A stretch of DNA of 52,145 nt from JANXQE01 sp035651635 (GTDB lineage: Bacteria > Verrucomicrobiota > Verrucomicrobiia > Limisphaerales > UBA8199), in contig DASRFK010000138.1 in assembly GCA_035651635.1 (NCBI GenBank), positions 1 through 52,145 of the forward strand, read 5' to 3'. This document shows, one piece after another, positions 16,714-25,282 of this stretch (position 1 is the first letter of the stretch; each line of letters begins with the position of its first letter). Below the pieces are notes generated by a model. The model ran no database searches, was not told the origin of the DNA, and saw only the letters and a list, made by a program, of their open reading frames with translations. The position numbers and the translations under genes are program-made.

Positions 16714-19482
16714 ATGTTCGACGGAAGTAACCAAACGGTCTCAGCCGGTGACTCAATCGCCATCCATGGCGCACGGGAGCATAACCTGAAGAACCTCTCG
16801 TTGGAGATCCCGCGGGACTGCTTTGTCGTCATCACCGGCGTTAGCGGCTCGGGCAAGAGCACCCTGGCTTTTGATCTGTTGTTCGCGGAAGGACAGCGGC
16901 GTTTTCTCGATTCGATGAACGTCTATGCGCGCCAGTTCGTCGAGCAACTCACCCGCCCGGACGTCGATTTGATCACCGGCATCCCACCCACCGTCAGCAT
17001 CGAACAACGAACCAGCCGGGGGGGCGGCAAAAGCACCGTGGCCACCGTAACCGAGCTGTACCATTTCGTGCGGCTGCTCTTTGCGAGGCTCGGAACGACC
17101 TATTGCCCCGATTGCCAGGTCCCCGTTGAAAGCCAAACCCGCGATGAAGTGGCGCGGCGCCTGGCCCAGGAACTTCGGACGCGCGGCGAGTTAAGCTTAC
17201 TTGCCCAGGTGGTGAAAAATCGGAAAGGCTTCCACACCGACGTAGCCGAATGGGCTGCCAACCACGGCTACACCCAGGTGCGCGCGGATGGAAAGATTTA
17301 TGATTCTGCCGGCCCTTTCCGACTCGATCGGTTCCGCGAACACGACGTAGAGATCGTCACCGGCCAACTTTTGGGAAAAAGCGGCGCGCTCAAGGCGAGA
17401 CACCCAGGCCAGCGAACCGCAGAACCAGCACAGCAACTCATCGATGAAACCCTCAAGCTAGGGCACGGGATGCTCTATGCCCTCGATGGACGTGGACAGC
17501 TTTCGGTTCATTCCACCGAGCGGTCCTGCCCAAGCTGCGGGCGTTCCTTTGCCCCGTTGGATCCAAAAAACTTCAGTTACAACTCGCCGCAAGGTTGGTG
17601 CCCGAAATGCCGCGGCTTTGGCGAATTGTTTTATTTGCCCGACGTGGATCGCGGCGCGCGGGCCGAGGCCGTCGAGGAATCCTGGTTCGAATGGCAGGAA
17701 GGCAAACGCGAGTTGTGCCCCGAATGTCAGGGCACGCGCCTCAATCCAATGGCCCGCGCAGTGCGCCTGGACCTGCCGGGCGTCGTTTCCGCAGGGTTCG
17801 ATTCCAAACACCCACCGACCATCGATGCCCTTTCGGATCTATCGGTCGAAACCGCGAGCCAGCTCTTTCGCAGCCTGCGCCTCAAAGGCCGCGCCGAGCT
17901 TATTGCGCGAGACATTCTGCCGGAAATCAGGGAACGGCTAAAATTCCTGTGCGAAGTGGGGCTCGGGTATTTGCAACTTTCGCGCGGGGTTCCGACGTTG
18001 TCGGGTGGCGAAAGCCAGCGGATCCGGCTGGCCGCCCAGCTCGGCTCGAATCTCAGTGGGGTCCTCTACATCCTGGACGAGCCCACGATCGGCCTGCACG
18101 CGCGTGATAACGAGCAGCTCCTGGCGGCTCTCGAACAGCTCAAAGACCGCGGCAACTCGGTGCTGGTGGTTGAGCATGACGAAGAGACGATGCGGCGCGC
18201 GGACTACGTGATCGACCTCGGACCGGGCGCGGGCATTCATGGCGGCGAAGTTGTCGCCGCCGGCACCCTCGCCGAATTGATGCGCCATCCCGAGTCGGTT
18301 ACGGGTAAAAGTCTGCGCGCGAAGAAGACCTTCCCGGCCCGCGGTATTCGTCGTCCGGTACACCCACTCCGCCTGGGGGCGAACAAGAGCAGCGGCGCAG
18401 CGGCATCGCCGAGCTCGGGTGCCTCTGGCTCCTGGCTGGCCTTGAGCCATGCCGATAAAAACAATCTGAAAAACCTCACGGTGCGCTTTCCACTGGGCCG
18501 CCTGGTCCTGGTTACCGGGGTCAGCGGTTCGGGCAAAAGCACCTTAATCCGTGAATGCCTGTTGCCTGCGGTGACGGCCGCGGTGAGCAGTCGCAAGCGT
18601 TCAGCCGCTCGAACTTCAAAGCGAGGCGTCAACGATTTGCCGCGCCTCACCGGCACCGACGCTATCCAGGCCGTTTATGAGGTGGACCAATCCCCCATCG
18701 GACGAACCCCGCGGTCGATCCCCGCAACCTACGTCGGGTTCTTTGATGAGATCCGCCAGCTCTTTTCCCAGATTCCCGAAGCGCGTTTGCGCGGCTACGG
18801 TCCGGGGCGATTCTCCTTTAACAGCGCGCAAGGCCGATGCCCCGAGTGCGAAGGGGCCGGCAACATCAAACTGGAAATGAATTTCCTGCCGCCCGCCTTT
18901 GTAAAATGCGAAGTGTGCGACGGCTGCCGGTTTAACCGCGAAACGTTGGATATTGAATTCGGTGGCAAGAACATCGCGCAAGTCCTCGAGATGTCCGTCG
19001 AGGAAGCGCTGGCATTCTTTGCCAGTGTGCCCCGCATCAAGCGGCAACTCCAGGCGCTCAGCGACACCGGATTGGGCTATCTCAAGCTCGGCCAGACCAG
19101 TCCAACCTTGAGCGGCGGCGAGGCGCAGCGCGTCAAACTCGTCACCCACCTCCTCAGCGGGCTCAGAGAACCTGACCTGTTCGATCCGCGGCCCAAGCGA
19201 AATTTGTTTGTGCTGGAAGAGCCCACCATCGGGCTGCACATGGCCGACGTGCAGCGCCTGGTCGGGGTTCTGCAACGACTGGTCGATGCGGGCCATTCGG
19301 TGATTGTTATCGAGCACAACCTGGATCTCATCGCCGAAGCGGACTGGGTCATCGACCTCGGGCCTGAAGGCGGCGATGAAGGCGGACGCATCGTGGCCGA
19401 GGGCACGCCCGAACAGGTCGCGCGCAACAAACACTCGCACACCGGGCGATTTCTACATAAGCTCCTGGCTACTCAGCTATGA
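16714..19482 (+). CDS. uvrA: UvrA-like excinuclease ATPase, second paralogue
   Basis: A 922-residue UvrA with all canonical parts: GVSGSGKS Walker A, YARQFVEQL, a UvrB-binding-like region between CPDC and the first signature (VRADGKIYD, LDRFREHDVEIV), CPSC and CPKCRGFG zinc pairs, LSGGESQRIRL with LDEPTIGLH, then a second ATPase with GVSGSGKS, CPECEGAGNIKLEMNFL, CEVCDGCR, LSGGEAQRVKL and LEEPTIGLH. The start is set at ATG 16714 (MFDGSNQTV), since the frame upstream runs through a repeat. The two adjacent UvrAs differ strongly, so this is not a recent duplication; together they resemble the very large double UvrAs I recall from Planctomycetes. Confidence 0.88.
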   Translation: MFDGSNQTVSAGDSIAIHGAREHNLKNLSLEIPRDCFVVITGVSGSGKSTLAFDLLFAEGQRRFLDSMNVYARQFVEQLTRPDVDLITGIPPTVSIEQRTSRGGGKSTVATVTELYHFVRLLFARLGTTYCPDCQVPVESQTRDEVARRLAQELRTRGELSLLAQVVKNRKGFHTDVAEWAANHGYTQVRADGKIYDSAGPFRLDRFREHDVEIVTGQLLGKSGALKARHPGQRTAEPAQQLIDETLKLGHGMLYALDGRGQLSVHSTERSCPSCGRSFAPLDPKNFSYNSPQGWCPKCRGFGELFYLPDVDRGARAEAVEESWFEWQEGKRELCPECQGTRLNPMARAVRLDLPGVVSAGFDSKHPPTIDALSDLSVETASQLFRSLRLKGRAELIARDILPEIRERLKFLCEVGLGYLQLSRGVPTLSGGESQRIRLAAQLGSNLSGVLYILDEPTIGLHARDNEQLLAALEQLKDRGNSVLVVEHDEETMRRADYVIDLGPGAGIHGGEVVAAGTLAELMRHPESVTGKSLRAKKTFPARGIRRPVHPLRLGANKSSGAAASPSSGASGSWLALSHADKNNLKNLTVRFPLGRLVLVTGVSGSGKSTLIRECLLPAVTAAVSSRKRSAARTSKRGVNDLPRLTGTDAIQAVYEVDQSPIGRTPRSIPATYVGFFDEIRQLFSQIPEARLRGYGPGRFSFNSAQGRCPECEGAGNIKLEMNFLPPAFVKCEVCDGCRFNRETLDIEFGGKNIAQVLEMSVEEALAFFASVPRIKRQLQALSDTGLGYLKLGQTSPTLSGGEAQRVKLVTHLLSGLREPDLFDPRPKRNLFVLEEPTIGLHMADVQRLVGVLQRLVDAGHSVIVIEHNLDLIAEADWVIDLGPEGGDEGGRIVAEGTPEQVARNKHSHTGRFLHKLLATQL

Positions 19483-19958
19483 GTTCGCCCTATGAGGAAC
19501 TCTTGCAAGGCGCGCCCATGGTGCGCGTCTCACCGGGAACGCGCCACGAACAAATCTGCGCCCGGCTCCATCGTTGCGTCTACGCCAGCGTCGCCAACCT
19601 GACCAGCACTTGTTTGCTGGCCGCGCGCTCGGCAATCCGCGTCGCGCCCGACACCATTGTCCGCCCTGACCTGGCGCTCATGACCGTGCCCACGAGCAAA
19701 TTGTGGCTGGCGGCCGAAATTGTGAACTCCGAAGATCACGCGCCCGACACCGTGGTCAAAAAGCAGATTTACGAAGAGATCCGCCTGCCCCGCTTGTGGA
19801 TGATCGATCCGCGCTATGATAACGTCGAAGTCTACCACGCCAGCCCGTATGGCATGGTGTTGAAAGGAATCCTCGCCGGCGGCGAAATCCTGTCGGAAAA
19901 GCTTCTGCCTGAATTTCAAATTGTGGTCCAGGAACTCTTTAAGGGCAGCCAGACGTAG
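19479..19958 (+). CDS. Uma2 family (DUF820) nuclease-fold protein
   Basis: A 159-residue protein of the Uma2 family, a PD-(D/E)XK-like fold. Candidate active-site positions are D64 in VRPDLALM, E80 in LAAEIVNSEDH and the Lys pair 94-95 in VVKKQIYEEI, followed by the family's LWMIDPRYDNVEVY strand. Its ATG overlaps the TGA of the second uvrA (ATGA), implying translational coupling. Uma2 proteins are common and mostly uncharacterised; nuclease activity is predicted, not shown. Direct coupling to uvrA is the unusual aspect. Confidence 0.8.
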   Translation: MSSPYEELLQGAPMVRVSPGTRHEQICARLHRCVYASVANLTSTCLLAARSAIRVAPDTIVRPDLALMTVPTSKLWLAAEIVNSEDHAPDTVVKKQIYEEIRLPRLWMIDPRYDNVEVYHASPYGMVLKGILAGGEILSEKLLPEFQIVVQELFKGSQT

Positions 19959-20262
19959 CTATGGGAACATGCTGCACCCGGAGGGGTTCACAGAAAGCAG
20001 CCGGGGGTCGAGCTCGCCGAGCCCCCAACCTGGACCCAATTCTGCATTTGGCACCCGAAGGAAAACATATCCACACAATCCCCCGCTTTCATTAACCCCG
20101 TCGCTTTAGCGCGCCCACGGCAGGGCACATCCATTCTCACCAACCCGGGAAAGCGAGGTTGCCGTCACACAGCGCCGCGCGACGCCTGGGTCCCTGTCGA
20201 GCTATCGATCGACCCCGGCGTGGTCGCAGAACCATGGCATCCCTCCAAACCCAAATGTGCTT
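19959..20262. other. Intergenic region without a recognised gene
   Basis: This gap lies between the convergent Uma2 and sedolisin genes. A bulged hairpin around GGGGGTC and GAGCCCCC at about 20005-20029 could aid termination but has no T run. Nothing else is seen. Confidence 0.5.
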
Positions 20263-22065
20263 TTAGCCCTTCAGCCATTGTTGCAGCGCGTTTAGCAGGT
20301 CGACGCCGTTTGGGCTCCCCCAGCCGGTGCACAGATCGAAACCTTCCGCTGCGTAATACCCATCCGCCTGGGTGCTGCGGTTGTTCCCGATTGGAATGAA
20401 TTCACCCGGAGCCAATTGCCCGCGCTGGTCCAAGGTAAAGACGCGGCCTCCCACGATGTCGCGAAAAGCAGCTGACTTTCCAACCGCGTAAAGAAAATCG
20501 TTAAGGAAGAATACCGGAATCTTTTGATTGAATTTGCTGTCGAGCGTTTCGCGGATACATGCCATAAGGGCGGCCCACATCGGGGCAGAAGCGCTGGTTC
20601 CACCGACCGGAGCGATAGGAAAGGGGGAATCAGGAGGTTGGCTGACCAGGTAGCCGGTAAAGGATCCGGCATTACCCGCTACGTCGGGCACGGCTCGGCC
20701 TGAAACCGCTGGCTTGTTTACTGATTTGAACGTCACACCCGCCTTGCTCTGGTAACTTGGAACCGGAAACCGATCGCTAACGCCCCCACCGGTCGCTCCA
20801 CCAAAGTAAAAGCTGCCTTGCTGGCCTTGTTGAAGCGGGCCCAATTCGTTCCACACTATTTCTCTGCTGATACTGCCACCCTCGGCATATAGCATCGTGC
20901 CGCCGACTGCTGTCGCGTACGGACTCGTGGAAGGATAACCTTCATGGGTTGTCTTGGAAAATCCTGTAACTTCAACTTGCCGCCCGTCGATTTGAATTTC
21001 GCCCCGGATGCTGGAGGAACCCTGGTCTCCAGTCGAAACGAAGACCGGTATTCCGACCGCGGCGGCGTCCCGAAACGCTTCCTCAAGGTGTTGGTGTAGC
21101 GATGGCCAGCCAGGGTTTGCGGCCGATCCCCTCAAATCTTCATCCAGGCCGTAGCTGATGGAGATGGCGGCGTAATCGTCGTTATGAATGGCTTGTTCGA
21201 CCGCGCCAAGATACCCTTGGCCTGTCCAGGGAGCGAAAAACACGTCGATGACGGCCTTGGGAGCCATCGCGCCGATGATTTCGATATCGAGATAAACCTC
21301 CCCGGTCACATCCTGGTCAACTTGGATTGGGGTGCCCAGGACGGAAATGCCGTTGACGGTTGGCGGTGTCTGGAGGCCTATATTTTTGGCGAAATAGTCG
21401 TTGAGAACTGCCTGGCTAAAACCACCCCCGAATTCGAAGATCGCGACCCTTTGACCTGCACCTTGAGTCGGGGGGAAATTGTACAGTTTTGACACTTCGT
21501 TCGGATAAAAGGAGCCGGGAAAAGTCTGTTTTGGGTCTTTCTGCGCTTGCGCCTGTGGTGCCGGAACCCGGACCGGGCGGCGCACGACGACAGGCATATT
21601 GTTCAGACCGAAGACACCGGTAATGATGCCGCTTAAAGCCTGCGGGATTCGAATATCGGCCTCGGGGCATCGAAATTCGACCCCCGTGCGCGTATGTTTA
21701 AACATCGAGAGTTTTACGCCAAAGGCGCGACTCATTGCCGCCACAGTCCCGACAAGGTTCATTCGACGAATCCCAAGCTCAACGCGACTTACGGATAACC
21801 CAAACTGACGCGCCCACGCCTGGACGAGGTCAGCGTCCTTACGCGCGGCACCATAGCGTTCGGCAAGAATCTGTCGCGTTATACCCCGGGCCCGTTTTCC
21901 GGCAATAAACTGGGCGTGGCTCGGTAGACCCTTCTCCGTTTTCCGCCGTAATTTAATTGTTACGTCAATGCGTTGCGTGGCGTCAGCCGGTCCGATGAGC
22001 GGGTGGTTGTTTATCGGAACCGATCCCTTGAGGGAAACCATTTTCGAAAAGCCAGGTATTTTCAT
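20263..22065 (-). CDS. Sedolisin (S53, kumamolisin-type) serine-carboxyl peptidase
   Basis: A 600-residue acid protease precursor. Residues ~30-160 form the pro-kumamolisin activation domain, followed by a Pro/Gln linker. The catalytic set is complete: E256 and D260 in TGEVYLD, D347 in STGDQGSS (oxyanion) and S491 in GGTSASAPMW. Calcium-site residues are in RDIVGG and DLCTGWGSPNG near the C-terminus. Such enzymes cleave proteins at low pH outside the cell. No classical signal peptide is visible at MKIPGFSKMV, so export must use another route or an unseen start. Confidence 0.92.
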   Translation of the reverse strand: MKIPGFSKMVSLKGSVPINNHPLIGPADATQRIDVTIKLRRKTEKGLPSHAQFIAGKRARGITRQILAERYGAARKDADLVQAWARQFGLSVSRVELGIRRMNLVGTVAAMSRAFGVKLSMFKHTRTGVEFRCPEADIRIPQALSGIITGVFGLNNMPVVVRRPVRVPAPQAQAQKDPKQTFPGSFYPNEVSKLYNFPPTQGAGQRVAIFEFGGGFSQAVLNDYFAKNIGLQTPPTVNGISVLGTPIQVDQDVTGEVYLDIEIIGAMAPKAVIDVFFAPWTGQGYLGAVEQAIHNDDYAAISISYGLDEDLRGSAANPGWPSLHQHLEEAFRDAAAVGIPVFVSTGDQGSSSIRGEIQIDGRQVEVTGFSKTTHEGYPSTSPYATAVGGTMLYAEGGSISREIVWNELGPLQQGQQGSFYFGGATGGGVSDRFPVPSYQSKAGVTFKSVNKPAVSGRAVPDVAGNAGSFTGYLVSQPPDSPFPIAPVGGTSASAPMWAALMACIRETLDSKFNQKIPVFFLNDFLYAVGKSAAFRDIVGGRVFTLDQRGQLAPGEFIPIGNNRSTQADGYYAAEGFDLCTGWGSPNGVDLLNALQQWLKG

Positions 22066-22397
22066 TCTTTTAACAGTATTACGTTGGTTTTAGGCAAAAC
22101 TTTCAGTGCACAATCGCATCAACTGTAATTGGGCTGAATGAACATTTTGCTCCTCAGCGCAATCGCTTCAATAAGATTTTGAGTCTGGCCCGGCTAGCTC
22201 GCCAGCCAGCAACCGCTTCTCGTGCAGGATGGCTGGGGGCATCGGCAGAATATACGCATGGCGTATGTGGCGCCGCTCCATATTTTTTGAGGTTCTGTCG
22301 TTCGCCATCCTTTGAGCTCGTAAATTGTACCAGGATTGCTGCGAACGACCAGACGTTGTGACTTGTCGTTCTCGTGCCATGGTGCTAGCTCTCCTTT
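22066..22397. other. Divergent intergenic region, sedolisin / PHP-like gene
   Basis: No gene is supported. A short hairpin ATACGC-ATG-GCGTAT lies at about 22252-22266. Promoters for both flanking genes should be here, but none stands out. Confidence 0.45.
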
Positions 22398-23549
22398 ATG
22401 CCTATGCTCGCTCATGCGCCTGGTTTTTCATGCGTTGCAACGGCGTGGTTAACTCTGGCACTTGTCGGCGCGAGCCCCCCAGACTTTGTTGCGATGAGAT
22501 CGGTCGCTGCGGACGGTTCGTTGGCTGCCACCTGGTATAAAGGTGTCGTGCATGCCCACGCCAACTGGGGTGTGCCCCAATTGCCCACTACGGCGCCCGA
22601 CGTTGTCGTGCGTTGGTATCGCGAGCACAACTATAACTTCGTGTCGATCACGGACCTCAACTACTACACGCCACCGGAGGGGCTCAAAGCGCTCTTCGAT
22701 GCTCCTGGCCGCTTCCTCGTGGTAGCGGGGAGCGAACCTAGCAAAGGCCCGATCCAGCCCGGAAATAAAATTGTTGATACAATTGGAATCGGCATAAACG
22801 GTCCCGTGGAGGCGCCGCAAGGCGATACCGTCCCAACAGTCCTCGACAGCGAGGCAAAGGTCATCCGCCAGGCGGGTGGGCTACCCATCGCCGCACATCC
22901 CAACCTTACCTATGCCCTAACCGCGGCCGATTTGCTTGCCTCGGATAACATCTCTGGCCCACGATTTTTCGAGGTGTGGAACACCGAACCGGGAATGAAC
23001 AACCTGGGCGGGGGCGGCAGGCCTTCGACCGAACAAATCTGGGATGAGGTGCTCTCGGCTGGCAGAGTGATGTACGCCACCGCCGTGGATGATTCACATC
23101 ATTTCTATGATTTCATTTCCAGCCGAGAGAGCGGTTCACTAGTTTCAAATCCGGGCAAGGCATGGATTATGGTGCGTGCTCGCGAATTGTCGGTTCGCGC
23201 TCTGCTGGAAGCCATGAACCGGGGAGACTTTTACGCCACCACGGGGGTAGTCCTCGAATCCTATGAGACCAGCCCTTCAATGATCCGCATTGGGCTGAGC
23301 GACCGGACGCGTGATCTTGGCTGGTCGATAGCGGGGGCCAATCCCCAACTCTACCGCACTGACTTTATCGGCAAGAGCGGCGAAGTCCTCAAGCATGATG
23401 AGACACTGAACCCTCTATATGAATTCACGGGCAAAGAGCTCTACGTGCGGGCAAGAATCACCAACTCTGACGGCCAAGTGGCTTGGACCCAACCGGTCTT
23501 TTCCAACTCCCCTCGCGCTCGCCAAAAACTGCCCGGGCAGAGTCCATAA
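22398..23549 (+). CDS. Exported PHP-like metallohydrolase
   Basis: A 383-residue protein with a probable signal sequence (FSCVATAWLTLALVGASPP). The mature start has the PHP first motif VVHAHANWG (H52, H54). Further family-like segments are FVSITDLNY, VVAGSEPSKG, IAAHPNLTY and AVDDSHHF, as in CehA/McbA-type hydrolases. The second motif normally reads TDHN; here His is Leu, so one metal ligand may be lost. A small C-terminal beta domain follows (LYVRARITNSDGQVAWTQPV). Reaction and substrate are unknown. Confidence 0.72.
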   Translation: MPMLAHAPGFSCVATAWLTLALVGASPPDFVAMRSVAADGSLAATWYKGVVHAHANWGVPQLPTTAPDVVVRWYREHNYNFVSITDLNYYTPPEGLKALFDAPGRFLVVAGSEPSKGPIQPGNKIVDTIGIGINGPVEAPQGDTVPTVLDSEAKVIRQAGGLPIAAHPNLTYALTAADLLASDNISGPRFFEVWNTEPGMNNLGGGGRPSTEQIWDEVLSAGRVMYATAVDDSHHFYDFISSRESGSLVSNPGKAWIMVRARELSVRALLEAMNRGDFYATTGVVLESYETSPSMIRIGLSDRTRDLGWSIAGANPQLYRTDFIGKSGEVLKHDETLNPLYEFTGKELYVRARITNSDGQVAWTQPVFSNSPRARQKLPGQSP

Positions 23550-23845
23550 CCCCACCGGGCGTTTGAACGCGCACACGTTAGGGGCATTGGACGGGGGGTC
23601 GCTGTCGTCCCAAGCGGCTCATCGGTAATCTGGCCCCATGGGGTCGTGGAAGAATAGGCCGAGCACCCGCACGAGCAAGTCGCTGGCGTTGGTAGGTCTC
23701 AACGAAGCATTCCGGTTGGTCTTTTTAGGCTCTTTGGCACGATTGACCAAAAGTGAAGGACCGTTTTAGACCGAGAACAGAGTGTTCGCCATCTCCTGAG
23801 GAACTCGTGACTCCACGCTCGCGCGTCGGCGCGTCGGGAGATTTA
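23550..23845. other. Intergenic region upstream of tRNA-Ser
   Basis: No gene is supported. Short frames in both strands lack start signals and family resemblance. The last ~40 bases before the tRNA carry its candidate promoter. Confidence 0.45.
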
Positions 23846-23874
23846 TTGCGGAAGTCGGGGTAGTTCTTTAGATT
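23846..23874 (+). promoter_or_regulatory. Candidate promoter of tRNA-Ser
   Basis: TTGCGG (23846-23851) and TAGATT (23869-23874) are 17 bases apart and end 13 bases before the mature tRNA 5' end, leaving a very short leader. Confidence 0.45.
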
Positions 23875-23887
23875 GAGTCAGCCGGCT

Positions 23888-23978
23888 GGAGAGATGGCAG
23901 AGCGGTTTAATGCACACGCCTGGAAAGCGTGAGTGGGCTTATACCTCACCGGGGGTTCGAATCCCCCTCTCTCCGCCA
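23888..23978 (+). tRNA. tRNA-Ser (GGA anticodon)
   Basis: Acceptor arms GGAGAGA (23888-23894) and TCTCTCC (23968-23974) pair fully, with discriminator G and encoded CCA (23976-23978). The anticodon stem CACGC/GCGTG encloses CTGGAAA, anticodon GGA at 23922-23924. A long variable arm (serine-type, class II) precedes the T arm GGGGGTTCGAATCCCCC. It reads UCC and UCU codons. Confidence 0.95.
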
Positions 23979-23990
23979 GTTAAAAAAGCT

Positions 23991-24016
23991 GGCGCACCCG
24001 ACAGACCGGGTGCGCC
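23991..24016. terminator. Hairpin just after tRNA-Ser
   Basis: GGCGCACCCG (23991-24000) and CGGGTGCGCC (24007-24016) form a perfect 10-bp stem with loop ACAGAC. A run of six A precedes it at 23982-23987, so it has intrinsic-terminator form when read on the minus strand; on the plus strand it lacks a T run but may still define the tRNA 3' end. Confidence 0.5.
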
Positions 24017-24342
24017 GTCCACTCTAACCCTCACGCAGATACAGACACCGATTCGGCGATTTCGTTTCGAAAAAGTGTCAGAAATCCTTTCTGGGCCGAT
24101 TATTTGGCCAAATCGCAGCGCGACACCGGCTGGTACTTGCCTCACAAGGACTGCTAATTGACCGCGAATGACGCAGATAACGCGGATAAGCGTGAGTCCA
24201 TTCCCGAAATCCGCGAAACTCGCGGTCAAATCGGTCAAACCTGTGGCGGGGGCATTCGCGGGTTGCAAAGCAGTCGAGCCGTTGCCAGACTTGAAGAGGA
24301 TTCACACAGGCATCGGCCCGTGCTCAAAAACCGAATAAGACT
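24017..24342. repeat. Intergenic region with imperfect inverted repeat
   Basis: TTGACCGCGAATGACGC at about 24157 and its counterpart CGCGAAACTCGCGGTCAA at about 24213-24230 form an imperfect inverted repeat. The ACGCAGATAACGCGGATAAG wording is a dispersed-repeat style I associate with this phylum. No gene is seen. Confidence 0.45.
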
Positions 24343-25227
24343 ATGACTCTCAAACCTGTTCTCTCGAGTATTTCCTGTTTGATGGCAATCACACTCGCCT
24401 GCAGCACGGCTGCTCAGGCGGAGAATAAAATACCCGACGAGTATAAGACCGGCGGCTTTTTCATCGGCTGCCAGGCCTACACGTTCAACCGATTCACCGT
24501 GTTTGAAGCCATCGAAAAAACGGCCGCCGCCGGCGGCAAAGTGATCGAATTCTTCCCTGGCCAAAAACTGAGCAAAGAAGAACCCAACGTGAGTTGGGAC
24601 CATAACGCTTCGGACGAAACGATCCAAAAGGTCAAAGAGCAGTTGGCCAAGTACCATCTCCGGGCCGTCAATTATGGCGTGGTGGGCATTCCGAAGGACG
24701 AGGATGAGGCCCGCAAACTCTTCAAGTGGGCGAAAACCATGGAATTGCGCGCGATCACGACAGAATCCGTGGATGCGATCGACACGATTGAGAAAATGGT
24801 GAAGGAATTCGATATCATGGTCGGCTTCCACGATCATCCAAAGCGGCCGAACGATCCCAACTACAAGATGTGGGATCCCAATTACATCCTCTCGGTGGTC
24901 AAAGATCGTGACCCGCGCGTTGGTTCCTGCGCCGACACCGGCCATTGGGTTCGTTCAAATCTCAAACCAGTCGATTGCCTGAAGATTCTTAAGGGCCGGA
25001 TTATCAGCAGCCATCTGAAGGACTTAAACGAAATGGGGCTCAACGCGCATGATGTGCCCTATGGTCAAGGCGTTTCGGATATTCCGGCAATCCTGCAGGA
25101 ACTCAAAGACCAGGGTTTCACCGGAAACATTTCCATCGAGTACGAGTACCACTGGGAGAACTCTTCGCCCGAGGTTGGTCAATGCATCGGCTTCGTGCGC
25201 GGGTTCGGCTTGGCCAAAGGCTGGTGA
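24343..25227 (+). CDS. Exported sugar phosphate isomerase/epimerase-like TIM barrel
   Basis: A 294-residue protein with signal peptide (LSSISCLMAITLACSTAAQAE). The mature part is an AP-endonuclease-2-type TIM barrel: FIGCQAYTFNRF, KVIEFFPGQKL, a long helix, AITTESVDAIDTIEKM, then metal-site-like VGFHDHPKRPND, GSCADTGHWVRS, SSHLKDLNE and SIEYEYHWEN. These xylose-isomerase-like barrels bind a divalent metal. Periplasmic members often occur with Gfo/Idh/MocA oxidoreductases in this phylum. The substrate is unknown. Confidence 0.85.
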   Translation: MTLKPVLSSISCLMAITLACSTAAQAENKIPDEYKTGGFFIGCQAYTFNRFTVFEAIEKTAAAGGKVIEFFPGQKLSKEEPNVSWDHNASDETIQKVKEQLAKYHLRAVNYGVVGIPKDEDEARKLFKWAKTMELRAITTESVDAIDTIEKMVKEFDIMVGFHDHPKRPNDPNYKMWDPNYILSVVKDRDPRVGSCADTGHWVRSNLKPVDCLKILKGRIISSHLKDLNEMGLNAHDVPYGQGVSDIPAILQELKDQGFTGNISIEYEYHWENSSPEVGQCIGFVRGFGLAKGW

Positions 25228-25282
25228 GATTGGAACGGTAGTTGATACGTGCTCGCCGTTCAATTCCGTTCACCGCCCGATC

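Noticed and set aside
22168..22415. Small minus-strand frames of ~70 codons before the PHP-like gene
   Set aside because: No start signal, no recognisable features, and two overlapping frames are equally open.
23888..24016. tRNA-Ser as an integration site (att) for a mobile element
   Set aside because: No second copy of the tRNA 3' end and no integrase were seen in the window.
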